Positions 1-11,700 of a stretch of 64,000 nt of DNA are shown here, in pieces. The translations under genes and the position numbers were made by a program. The notes below the pieces were generated by a model. The model was not told the origin of the DNA. It saw only the letters and a program-made list of their open reading frames with translations, and searched no databases. Source of the stretch: Typha latifolia (lineage: Eukaryota > Streptophyta > Magnoliopsida > Poales > Typhaceae); contig CM034099.1 in assembly GCA_019914945.1 (NCBI GenBank), positions 496,001-560,000 of the forward strand, read 5' to 3'. Each line of letters opens with the position of its first letter. The first letter of the stretch is position 1.

Positions 1-1907
1 CTATCATTCAATGATTTGAATATTTCATATGTTTCTTGAGCTTCTCGCAAATACCCCACCTTCGTATACAACTTGATCAAGGAGTTGCAGATAATCGAGT
101 TGATACCAAAACCAGCTCTCTTCATTAGTTCTACATACTTCACAGCTCGTTGGACATCTCCAACTTCAGCATATGCATTGATTAGAATCGAGTAAAGAAC
201 AATGTCACCCTGTATTCTGAAGCTGACCATTTCTTTAAATAGATCCTCTGCCAATTGCAGTTCACCAAGCTTAGCAAGGCTAGAAATTACAAGAGAATAT
301 GGAACACAGTCGTTTACCAAGCACACCTCTTGCATCTTTCTGACATAGGATATTGCTTTCTTAGGCAGCTCTGCAGCAGACAAAATCTGTATGAGAGAAT
401 TATAACTGCAACTATCTGGAGAAATTCCATACTTCTCCATGTTGTCAAATAATTCACAGGCCCTATCATACATCTTTCCCAAGCCATACACTTTAATCAT
501 AACATTGAAGACAATAACACTGAGCTTTTGCCTGTCTAAGCAGCAACTAAATGCTTTTTCTGCTAGAGACAAGTGACCATGCTCCCCAAATGCATCGATG
601 TTAGCAGAAAAGCACTCCGAACTCATCTTATCATGGAACTTCTCAAACCAAGACCATGACTTCTCAAGCAAACCGGCACTTAAATACATCCTAATCAAAG
701 CAGATTGTGTATACTCATCAATCACAAGGCCCTGATCTTCCACCTCCCGGACAAGAGCTTCAGCTTTCTCGACCATGTTCCTTATGGAATATGCATACAG
801 AAGTGTCCTATAGCTCACAATATCAGGTACCAGACCAGCCGCCTTTATCTTTGAAAAGCAAATCTCTGCTTCACCAACATCATCACCTTTTATGTAGAGT
901 GATATGAGGATGTTATATGTTCTTGTATCAGGAAGGCACCTGAGCTCATCCATCATTGCCATCAATGAAGCAACTTCTTCTAAACGGCCATCATTACCAC
1001 AAATATGAATCATAGTGTTGAAAGTAACTATATCTGGAATGATTCCTTCCCTCAACATTTGAGCAAATGTCTCTGAAGCTTTGGTAAGCTGTCCTGCTTT
1101 TCCATAAGTGTCGATCAAAGTATTATACGTGTATAGGCTATAACTCTTTTGAGTCTCAGGACCACCATTCATGTCCGAAGACCACCTTTTGAAGAACAGC
1201 TCTGCCTTTCCAAACTCACCAGCCTTCTTATACACTTGAAGTATAATGCCCACTGTCACCTCATCAGGCATCATGCCTTGCTTGTACATATCGCCAAGCC
1301 AGATGAGTGATTCCCTATTCAACCCCCCTTTGCAGTAAGCATTGATCAATGTACCATAAGTTGAGTTTGTTGGTATTAACCCATCGGATTTCATCTCGCT
1401 CCACAGGCTCCCAACAAGGCCCCATCTCCGAGCTCGTCCTAGAATTCGAAGCATGACATTGTAGTGAATCACATTGAGTTCATAGCATCCCTTTCTTTTA
1501 AACCAATTGAAAATTTCAAGCGCCCTCCTCCAATCCGTCTGCTCCTTGAGAATTATGGTCCTCTCCTTATTGTTAAGTCTTTCTTTCCACGGATTGAGCG
1601 CCTCATCAAGGTCTTGAACACTCTCTAATGCTTCCAATATCGCTGGAATACACCCGCCGTAGGAACCCCAGTTGTTCAATTGCTTGGTCTCGACCTTGCT
1701 CTCCGAATTTGTGCATTCAACCCTTGATTGTAAACAAAAACCTCCATTTTTTGCTGATCCCTGAATCAAGTTTCGCAGAAAAATCTGATTTTGAGCTTTC
1801 CAACAGCCTCGAGACCTTAAAGACAAAAGCTTTGGTGTCGTTAAAACGACAATAGTGCTAGGGTTTCGAGGGACGAGGCTCCGGAAGCAATCGCTGGAGT
1901 TCAGCAT
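1..1907 (-). CDS. P-class pentatricopeptide repeat protein, At1g73710-like (3' end outside window)
   Basis: An uninterrupted minus-strand frame of 635 codons runs from an ATG at 1907 to the window edge, so the C-terminus is missing. PPR proteins are helical-repeat RNA-binding proteins, mostly in mitochondria and plastids, that stabilise, process or help translate organelle transcripts. The N-terminal ~100 residues lack repeats and are basic and Ser/Arg-rich, which would suit an import peptide. The stretch KEQTDWRRALEIFNWFKRKG follows, and then 35-residue units recur with phrases such as YNTLIDTYGKAG, VTFNTMIHICG and YNILISLYIKGDD. The regular 35-residue spacing, with no long or short variants seen, marks the P class. 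From memory the start and repeat order resemble Arabidopsis At1g73710; a related P-class member is possible. No intron is visible. Confidence 0.9.
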   Translation of the reverse strand, partial: MLNSSDCFRSLVPRNPSTIVVLTTPKLLSLRSRGCWKAQNQIFLRNLIQGSAKNGGFCLQSRVECTNSESKVETKQLNNWGSYGGCIPAILEALESVQDLDEALNPWKERLNNKERTIILKEQTDWRRALEIFNWFKRKGCYELNVIHYNVMLRILGRARRWGLVGSLWSEMKSDGLIPTNSTYGTLINAYCKGGLNRESLIWLGDMYKQGMMPDEVTVGIILQVYKKAGEFGKAELFFKRWSSDMNGGPETQKSYSLYTYNTLIDTYGKAGQLTKASETFAQMLREGIIPDIVTFNTMIHICGNDGRLEEVASLMAMMDELRCLPDTRTYNILISLYIKGDDVGEAEICFSKIKAAGLVPDIVSYRTLLYAYSIRNMVEKAEALVREVEDQGLVIDEYTQSALIRMYLSAGLLEKSWSWFEKFHDKMSSECFSANIDAFGEHGHLSLAEKAFSCCLDRQKLSVIVFNVMIKVYGLGKMYDRACELFDNMEKYGISPDSCSYNSLIQILSAAELPKKAISYVRKMQEVCLVNDCVPYSLVISSLAKLGELQLAEDLFKEMVSFRIQGDIVLYSILINAYAEVGDVQRAVKYVELMKRAGFGINSIICNSLIKLYTKVGYLREAQETYEIFKSLND

Positions 1908-2783
1908 ATCAAATATGGGTTCGGAGATCAACTGTTCTATATTACTTCACCAGCCTAGTAAATTATAACGAGAGAGAAAAAAAAAAGAGTGTTTCCCATA
2001 AGATCGGGATTCGGATTTGCTGAGAACTGAGAAAAATTACTAGGAAATGGAGCGAAATTGCGCACTTACTAGTTTCGCCTCCTCTCGTCTTGTCGTCGGA
2101 CTCCTTAAACCCTGTCGCCGCTCTATGACTTAGCCCTACGACTTTATCCATATGTCTCGGGCCAGACCCGAAACTAAATATATGTGGTAAAACACGAACG
2201 GTTTTTGATAATTTGGTAGGAGGCCAAAAAAAAAAAAAAAACATGATTGGTGTTACCGTGCATAGTCTTGGACGAAGCTGAAAAAAAAATGTGTACCTAC
2301 TTTAACCGTATTTATTTAATGTAGAAGCAAATACTGAATGTTTATTGGGTGCATAATATATCTATAACTGGTTTATAACACGTTATGTGATATTTTCACA
2401 AATATATGGTATATCAACACACTGCACAGGAGTAATTATTCAGGGATTCACATGAAAAGATGAAGCTTACTCTGTTATGTATTGTTGATAATATTTCGAA
2501 TATATTAACCAGACTGTCTAATTATGAGCATAGATCCAACCTCCAGTCGGATATGTGAATCAAATTGTATACAAAATTCAAATGATACCCAAATTGTTTC
2601 ATTCCTATGGTGCTATTCAAACAAACCAGCCAACCTCCTCTGGAATTCTATTATATGTTTAAAAGATGGAACAACACAAAATTAGTCGAATCATCAGCAG
2701 AATACTTTGTTATAGTAGAGCGGCATCTCGACATTAGATTTGGTAAGCCATCTCTGAGTTTCTTGACAAAATCACAATAAGAT
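1908..2783. other. Intergenic spacer between PPR and AARE
   Basis: This stretch holds the 5' flank of the minus-strand PPR gene and the 3' flank of AARE. It contains short A-runs near 1980 and 2225. I see no convincing gene. A short minus-strand frame at 1963-2244 crosses the A-run and has no recognisable domain. Confidence 0.6.
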
Positions 2784-5700
2784 TTATTTACAGTGCTTCT
2801 TAAACCAGACACCAATATTAAGAAAGCTTTCGAAATCAGACTGTGGCCTGCATCAAGGAAAACAATCAAGGGGATGAGCGAAATATAATGGTGCTGTTTC
2901 AATTATCATGATACAGACTATAACTAACCTTTCAATTCCATGGACATCCTCTGGGAATACAATCACTTTGACCTCGACTCCCCTCTCCCTTAGAGTCCTT
3001 GCATACTGAGATTTTGGAAAAGCATAAGATGGAAAGCACATCAGCTGACACAACATTCATGAAGCCAAAGTAGTTCATTTTTCTGGTACTTGACTATTAG
3101 AGTTATAAGCAAGAGATTAAGCTAGTGCTGGAAAGGACCAATCAACCAATCAGATGATGTCTTCTCAATATAGCTCATATAACTTTGACACCTGTATGTT
3201 CAAGTATTATCTTGGAAACCTTTTAACATAGGAGTTTGGAGCGAAGTTATTTGGCTGCTTTCCACATATCAAGGATCTTTATTGTGCTGCTTTCCACAAC
3301 TAAGAGTAGTTCTAGCTGAGGATATTGCTACATGACCACCGTTTGGGAGACGGAAGCATGATCAAGCATCTAATTCACTACAAATAGAAATCTTTTTACT
3401 GTCCCTTTCCGAATTTGGGTGATAGTGCCAAAGAAATGCACGAAAACTACTAACCTCCGAAATTTCCCTTGTAAAGTTAGACCTGTTTATTTTTGTTAAA
3501 TCTACGAAATATCTTCTTTTAATTATTTCATGTATCCCATTACCATAAAAGGAGAAGTTTATACCAAAGGCTAATTCATACCTGTAGACCATTAGAAACA
3601 GGGACTCGAAGATCCTGAGCTCCCATGAGGAAAAGAATGGGTGTTTTAACCTGCAGAAAAATATTCATTACACATTACAATCGGCAATATTAATAAAAAG
3701 TAAATCTTCCCTCTCATAGAAACTCTTGCACTACATGTTAAAAATTATTAACAACACTTATTTCATGGATGATTTAACAATATTAGTTTGTTTCGTCGAG
3801 ATAAAGGGCAACCATGAGGCTCTCAACTACACAAGGTTTGCCAAGGGAGATGTATGTAGCCTTTACCTGATTTTTAAGAAGGCTGTTTTCAAATGGGTTC
3901 TCTGAGATGAAAAGGAATTTGTACATACCAGAGTTGAACTAAGCTTTAGAAGTCCTTATCCTAATTTGTCTTCCCTAAATTCTGAACGAAATTAGCAACC
4001 TATCTTCTTGTTCCAAGATTAACCCATCTAGTTAGCAAGGATATGGATGAAAAAGAATCACAAGAATGACTGAATGAGGAAAGCCACCAATTCCCAATTT
4101 TGCAAAGATTAGCTTAACTGCAACAATGAACTAAAGTCGCTACAAAAAGCAAAATGCTACTAAATCCCATTGCATCATATCAGTGAAGGCAAGAGAGCTC
4201 TTCTTCAAGGAGCAGACATCTCCCAATTAATTATAATTAGCTGTTCATCCCCTTGAGTTGCAGATTGCAGAAGTTCACTTGAAACTAAAACTATACCTTT
4301 GAGATGTGTGAAATTGGTGACATTTCATAGAAAAGAGTAAGATATTCGGCAGAAGGAGACTCTGTGAAGTAATTTTTCCCTTCTGTTCCACAAGCCTCCA
4401 CATAACACCAATCTGGGATATCTGTAGTACCAACCATTAAAGATATGTTACAAACTGGATTTCGAGCAGCTGCCACGACAAACCTATCCGGAGCCTGCAA
4501 AAGATTGAAACAAATAGGATGTAATATCTGTTGAAAGTTGAAACTATGCATTACACCTATATGCAAGAAGACAGTAAGAAACAAGGTAGTGGATGCCAAT
4601 ATCCAGATGGAGAATATTTAACACTAAACCTGGCCAATCAAATGAGTTGTTAAAAACCCTCCGTGTGAACCTCCAAGAACAGCAACTTTAGATGCATCTA
4701 CAAGTCCTTTGTCAATGACATAGTCTAGAGCTGTAAGAACGTCTTGCACATCCTGCTCACAGAGAAGGACAACAGGTATGGAAATGATAACACATGGTTA
4801 TTTCTGGGCAGAAAATAATAACAATCGTTAGAATATAAAAAATATAAAAGAGGAAACAAAGATAGCACCTGAGATCCAGCTTTTCCTGGGAGAGATTGCA
4901 ATGCTTCCTCTCCAAAACCCAATGAACCTCTAAGAGAGTCAATGAATTAAAAACGAACAAAATGAAACTGATGTACCAAATCACGATTCTTTTACGAGTT
5001 AGTCATTCAATTCTAAGTCCATCACGAGTCTTTTGTCATTCAGTGCGAAACTAATGTACCAAATCATGATTCTTTACGAGTTAGTCATTCAATTCTAACT
5101 CCATCACGAGTCTTTTGTCATTCAGTGCACAATAAATTCATAATTGATGAACCAAATAACAAATATGAACAGCAAAAGTTGCAAATCTTAGAAGTGTAGA
5201 AATGACCAGAGCTAAGATGATGGAAATCTCTTCCAGAAAATCAAATTACATACAATATCAAAACATTGGTTTCATTGTCCAGCAACAACACATGAACAAC
5301 TATCTAACCAATTCTTCATAATTTGTAAAGCTCACCTATAATTTACAATAAGCAAGTTGTATCCCAGTGAAGAAAGAAATGCCAGTGATTTTGAATAGCT
5401 TGTCAAGGAAACTGAATGTGGGCCACCATGAAGGATTGTAACTGTCAGATTACTTGCTCCATCCTTAGATGATATAAAAATGGCCTCAAATGGAAGCTTA
5501 CCACCTGTAAGAGATTGAATATGAGAGGAATATCTTTATTAAACAAGCAATTAGATGGCCATGAAACCATCCCTAGGACAACTTTACTAATATCCAGAGT
5601 GTCCAGAATAAAAATAAATCAATTTAATAAATGGATATGGCCGGATAAGCTCAAAATATGGCGAGATTCGTTTTCAAGATTATTCGTTGTATATTGGGTT

Positions 5701-8700
5701 CGTTAAATGTTAAACCCCTTAATCCCCTAACCCATTAAGCTATAAGCGAGTAAGGGAAGAAAAAATTGGGCATGGTCAATTCTTAGACCAACCATGCCCT
5801 AGCTTCCTTCCTCCCTCTCTCGACGACGACGGTCTTCTTTCGACACCGACACTTACTTCCTCCCTCAACGCTTGATGATGCCTTCTTTCTCTCTCGATGA
5901 TGCCTACTTCCTCTATCGATATCGACAAGCTTCTTAGGAGCTATCAATCCTTCCTTCACTTCTCCCTCCTCTTCTCTAATAGCTTTTACCCCCTCAACAT
6001 TTCTTCTTTATCCTCTCCACCATAGGATCACCATCGATATCAATCCCATGTTGGCGGGCTTCTTAGAAGCTTTTTTCATTTATGTTTTCTTTCACCGAGT
6101 TCATTGCTCTAAAGCACGGATATGCTGGGGACACGAGCACCTTGTCGACACGCCGTCGACATATGTTGGATACGTCGCCGAGTATCCAATAATTAAAAAA
6201 AGAAATGGACACGTCGTGGACACGCTTACAAAACTCAAACCTTGAAAAAAAAAACCCAAATTGCAATCTACCTCAAATCTCCTTGCTCGACGACTCTCAC
6301 CGACGAGCTCCTTCTCCCTCGACGATGCTCTTGATGAGCTCCTCTTCCCTCGACGATGAGCTCCTCCTCTCCTGCCGCTGACGAGCTCCTCCTCTCTTAA
6401 CGTCGATGCTCATCTCTCCCGCTGAGGTCTCTCTCTCTCTCTCTCAATCTCTCTTTCTCTGGTTGAGTTGAGGAGGAGTGGGTAGGTAGGTTTTTATTAT
6501 GACTAATGGGTAGGTGGGGTTTTTTTATTTATTTATACAGCACTACAACAGTGACCAGTGACGCCAATTTAAAATTTAAATTTTAGTTTTTATTTGATTT
6601 AAATACTATAAGTTAGTGATGACCAAGATCTAGTGAAATTTGATGTATTCTTAATTACAGGTCAATAATTTATAATTTTACATGTATATATATACATATA
6701 TCTATTTTACATATTAATTTATTTATTGTCGTATTCTACCCGTGTCTGTATCCTTTTTTTTTAAAGATTTGTTGTATAGCCATGTCTGTATCGTGTTGTG
6801 TCCGTGTTCTTTGTCTGTGTCCGGCTTCATAGGTTTATCAGTATGCTTTGGATCTTTTTATCTTTGTTTCATTTTTTCTAGTAATGCTCAAGACTGTAGA
6901 AACATTGTCCTCTTTATTTTGTTTTCTTCTGTTCATAGTTAGTATGTGATTGTTAGATAGTAGAGATATGTGACTATTTATTAAAACAAAAAATGTTTTG
7001 ATGTCATATTACTTCTATAAATAAAAAAAATGCTTTTGTAAATTTGTAGCAATGACTATTCTAGTCTCATTTTGTCCTTATTCTCCATTTGGTGGCATAG
7101 TGCGCAAATTTATTTAGTGTATATATTATCTAACGATGCAACTTGATTTTTTCTATAAACTTTTAAAGAATGATATTGATGCAGACATCAGTGACATATT
7201 ACACGACAATATGTATCAGTGCAGTTCCTCCTTTAAAAAATTAATCTTAAGTCAATTATTTTTTTATATATTTACTATTTATAGTGTTTAAGATTATATT
7301 TACTTTTTTTGCAATTGTTTAGAGTATTATTTTCTTATTGTTATTTGTAATATCTATATATATGCCAGCTTTTTACTCAAGGACTAATGAAGAAATGGAA
7401 TTTTTTTAGATTTATCTTCAATGCGAGTTTTTGATGTGAAACCTTAGTTGAGAATAGAGATGTGAAAGCCCGTTCCTTTTCTCTTTCTTTCATCATCATT
7501 TCTAGAATCCCAACAATCCTATTATTTTACATCATTTTGGTATCAGGGCTATAATTTTTTAGGACTCAAATCTTCTCCAAACCACTTTTTCTCTCTCCAT
7601 CATCCATTAGTTTACCCGTGCTACCATCTTCCCTAGCCTTTATCACAATTTCCATCGAGTATAAATAGCCCGCCTTCCAGGTTCTATACTGCTCTACACT
7701 TTTCCTTAGTTCGAACTTGCATCACGAATGTCAGATCATCACGAACTCCACCGCATTTGCAAGAGGAGATCATCGTTGTGGAAGAACGAGAAAAACCAAT
7801 TGTGAAATTGTGCAAGATTTTGCCAGATGTGGAGTGTTCGTGCATCATCCAATAGTCCCTCATCACATAAATGAACCTTCTTTCTCTGCCATAGCCTATC
7901 CCAAAGTTTAAATTTAAAATTTTCCCCCCAAAATACTAAAATTTCCTTTCTTTTCTTCCTTACCTTATCTACCAAAATTTTAAAATTTAACTTTCCCTCC
8001 AAACTACCATAATTCTCTCATCTTATCTATCCTATTAGACTCAAACCCACAACCAAAACCAACCTAAACCCAACCCAATCCGACCCATTGGCCTTAACCC
8101 TAACGTCATTCCCACCTATTAGCCTTAAGTCATCTTCAACCTCAATATATCTAAACTTACCCTAACCCCAACCTAATTTCTTTCTTCACCAGACTCTATA
8201 GCAGCAACTTCTCCACCGACATTGTTGCCGCTAGCAGTGCTCTCCGCTATGTCATCACCACCATTGTTACTCTCCATTGACGTCGATAGTGTCGCTCTCC
8301 ACCACTGCCAACGCAATCTTCTCTGAACTCCACCTACCATTGTCTGCTTGTAGCTGCCACCCCCTATTCACCCTTGCTGCGTCTCCATCGACTTCTTCTC
8401 TCGTCCCTATGATTGGTGCCCTTTCTAAAACTGAGGACAAGTCTTAACATTAGGAAGATTTGGGTATAAAACTCTAACTTGAAGGTGAAGGTAAAGGTAT
8501 GAAACCTATCCCTAAGCATAATGATACTTGGCTTGAATGAAGTGACTTGAAATGGTAAGAATCTGAGTGAGACCCTAGTTTAACGGTGGAGGTGTGGAAC
8601 CTATTCATGAATCTAATGATATTTAGTTTGAATAAAGTGACTTGAAGCGTCAGGAAACTGTAAGACTAGGGCAATATGAATACTGCAGGGGACACAGTCG

Positions 8701-11700
8701 ACAACGTCGAGTTTTCTCCCACTCGAGGAGAATGATGCAGACATCAATGACATTACACGAGCATATATATCAGTGCAGCTCGTCCTTCAAGAAATGTCTT
8801 TTAAGTCAATTATTTTTATTATACATTTGCTATTTATGGTGTTTAGGATTATATTTACTTTTTGCAATTGTTTAGGGTATTTTTTGCTTATTGTCATTTG
8901 CAAGGTCTATATATAGGCCAACTTTTTATTCAATCGGGGTAAATGAATAAATGAAATTTTTTGAGATTTATCTCCAACATAAGTTTTGGGTGTGAAACCC
9001 TAATTGAGAATAAATATGTAAAACATCATTCCTTTTCTCTTTCTTTCACTATCATCGTTCCTAGAATCCTAACAAACCCATTGTTTCACATCAAATATAC
9101 ATTTTTTATGTATGTTCTATTGGTATAGATTGAAAATATACATATACATTTTTTATGTATGTTCTATTGGTATGGATTTGTCTGTTATTGTTCTATGCTA
9201 TGCCATGACAATCCACAAAAAGAAAAAGAGCAGAATCCAGTACAGAAAAAAGAAACTGGTAGCATAGACAATAGGGTTTTCCGTTAGTATTACCATTTGA
9301 AAGGTCATTAGAAGGATTACTAACTGGAATTTTCAGTATACTGAATTTATGTTCTGACAGCAAAGATCCAACCTGTCACAAAAGCCAATAGAAGAAATCT
9401 TAATAATATGTAGTTGATGGCAGAAAGTAGAATATCAGAAAGTTCAGAAACAAATTTAATAATTGAAAAACTTGTTAAGACAACCTTATTAGAGGACATC
9501 AGAAATGGAGTCGAAACATCTACCCAAGTCCATGTACTTGACTGCTCGGACACGTGATATCCATATTTGATTTTAGGAGGATCTATGGGACTGCTGGACA
9601 CTTGAAATTACAAGGGAAAAAATGAAACTCGGATAAAGAAATCCCACTAGATAGCTTGAATGGCATAGACTTACCAGCAATAACATTATCTCCATCAAGT
9701 GCAAGAATATTCCATGAGTAAGATGAGTCTTGGGGACTGATTCTTGAAACTTTACAGCTGTGAAAGAAAATTGCATATCAACAGAACAGAACTATTAAAC
9801 ACCAAAGAGAGAGAGAGGCACATATGGAAATCAATGTTACCTCAAAACATTTACAGAGAGTATGACTTGCATACTTCTCCAATAAGATGAAAGAATCATT
9901 GTAGATCCATCAGAAAGCCAAGGGTCAGAGAGGAAGCCTGAACAGTAAAGACCAGGAAAGCAACTGTCCTCAGGACACATCACAACTGGAACCTGAAATA
10001 TTTCAGAAATTAAGCTCGCAACAGGAGTCCAAGAAAATCATAATTTGATACACCAGATCAGAAACAATAATTTGTAATCACAAGAAAATTCCAAAAAATT
10101 CACCCATCTGTTCAAAACATGGGTTCTTGAACAGGTATAACTGTCTATCATCATTCTTCTCAAGAGTTCCATCATTGTATCATGATCATCATTATCAACA
10201 TCAGCATGCCAGACTTATCCTTGTGATATGGTATAAGAAAAAAATCATAACTCAAATATGAGAATTTTCTAGCCGATATCAATATCCAATACGGTGTCGA
10301 CAACTCAACCATAAGAAAAAAGGGTGTTGACCAAAGTGAAAATACTCCAAAAGAGGATGCTATGAAATTATCCACATACTTGGCAGGTAAAATATCTTAG
10401 TACTTGCCATGATGATATCCTTCAACAATATTATATATTTCAAATAATCTTGGGCAGCCTTTTTTTGTTGTTGTAAAGTTAAAAACTTATATGGCTTAGG
10501 ACAGGTAAATATGTTGCTAGAAGCCTAGAACAGTTCATGGTACTGCAAAATGTCCCCAAGCTACCTACATGGAATCTCGCAGAACCTAAACCTGCAAAAT
10601 TATGGCTTACACATCAATTTCTTCCTGCTATGCCAAACTAAACCTAATTGTTTCATTGTTTCTGAAAGTCTTCTAAAGAAATTGCTTCCAAATTTCTGCA
10701 AAAGTTGATTTCGCATAAGTAACAGCCTTTAATCAAACCTTCATTTCTCAATATCAAATGTCTTTTGTTGGTGGTACATAACTTGATAAACACATGCCTC
10801 CAGATGATGTAGTTTTGTTGTTCACATTTTCCATTAATCTACAGAATTTTCAGGGTGCACAGCAATAGCAACAAACAAGGGAGCATTGGAAGTGACACTA
10901 AGAGGTGAAATCATGACATCAATATATAAGACTTTCCATGTCTATCACTACCTACAACATTCAAAGAGTAACTTACTCAATACCCAGCAACTTGGATGCT
11001 AAGTTAGCACTTGGACAGGTATTTTAGCCAGGTAGTTTGGCAGGCAATTTAAGTAATCCAGTGAAACAGAAACACGTTGTTGTCAAGACGTCCCAAACAA
11101 AATGAAAATGAGTTTTTGCAACAGGAAAAATAGGGAGATACCACATCGGTAATATTCACACATTGCTGCAGTAAACCATCAGCAGGCCATTCGATTTTAT
11201 GCAGCGAATTTGTAGCTGAATGTACTCCACTATCCACAGAACTTTTTGCAGATAGAAACACAAGATACTTTCCATCTGGACTGTCAGATAAGAACTCAAA
11301 TAATTTAGTAGGAAATACACATGCTAAACTACTAAACAGGACACACACGACAATATTTAGTACATGGCTACTAAGCACCTTCCATGTATCACATGCATTG
11401 CAATACTGAAAGGCAACTAATAAACACAGAAAAATGTCATCAGAAGAAAAAAAGAAAAGAAAAAGATAGAGCTCCTTAATATAAACTGGTTATTGCAATA
11501 ACGGAACAACCATGGCCGAAGAGATAAGAGAAAATCCTGAAATATTCAATACAAGAAAAGACTCAAAAGGTAAGCTCACTGCTGACAACACAAAAGGTTT
11601 GAAACATCACATATTTCTTGCTAACAACTATGTCTCCTTAATGGAAGCTGGTTAGATGCGAACAACTATGTCTCCTTAATGGAAGTTGGTTAGATGCGAA

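Larger units (their letters stand above)
7177..9093 (+). mobile_element. Small non-autonomous LTR retrotransposon in AARE intron 11
   Basis: Two direct LTRs (7177-7534 and 8733-9093) both begin TGATG and end CATCA. Three bases after the left LTR lies a primer-binding site, TGGTATCAGGGC (7538-7549), close to the initiator-Met tRNA complement that many plant copia elements use. A polypurine tract GAGGAGAA (8725-8732) abuts the right LTR. The 1.2-kb interior has no reverse transcriptase, integrase or gag motif I recognise. It carries an imperfect tandem duplication (period 95 bp, about 8470-8656). The flanks GATAT and AATAT match at 4 of 5 bases, a plausible decayed target duplication. It lies antisense to AARE, and LTR divergence with indels suggests an old insertion. 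Confidence 0.85.
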
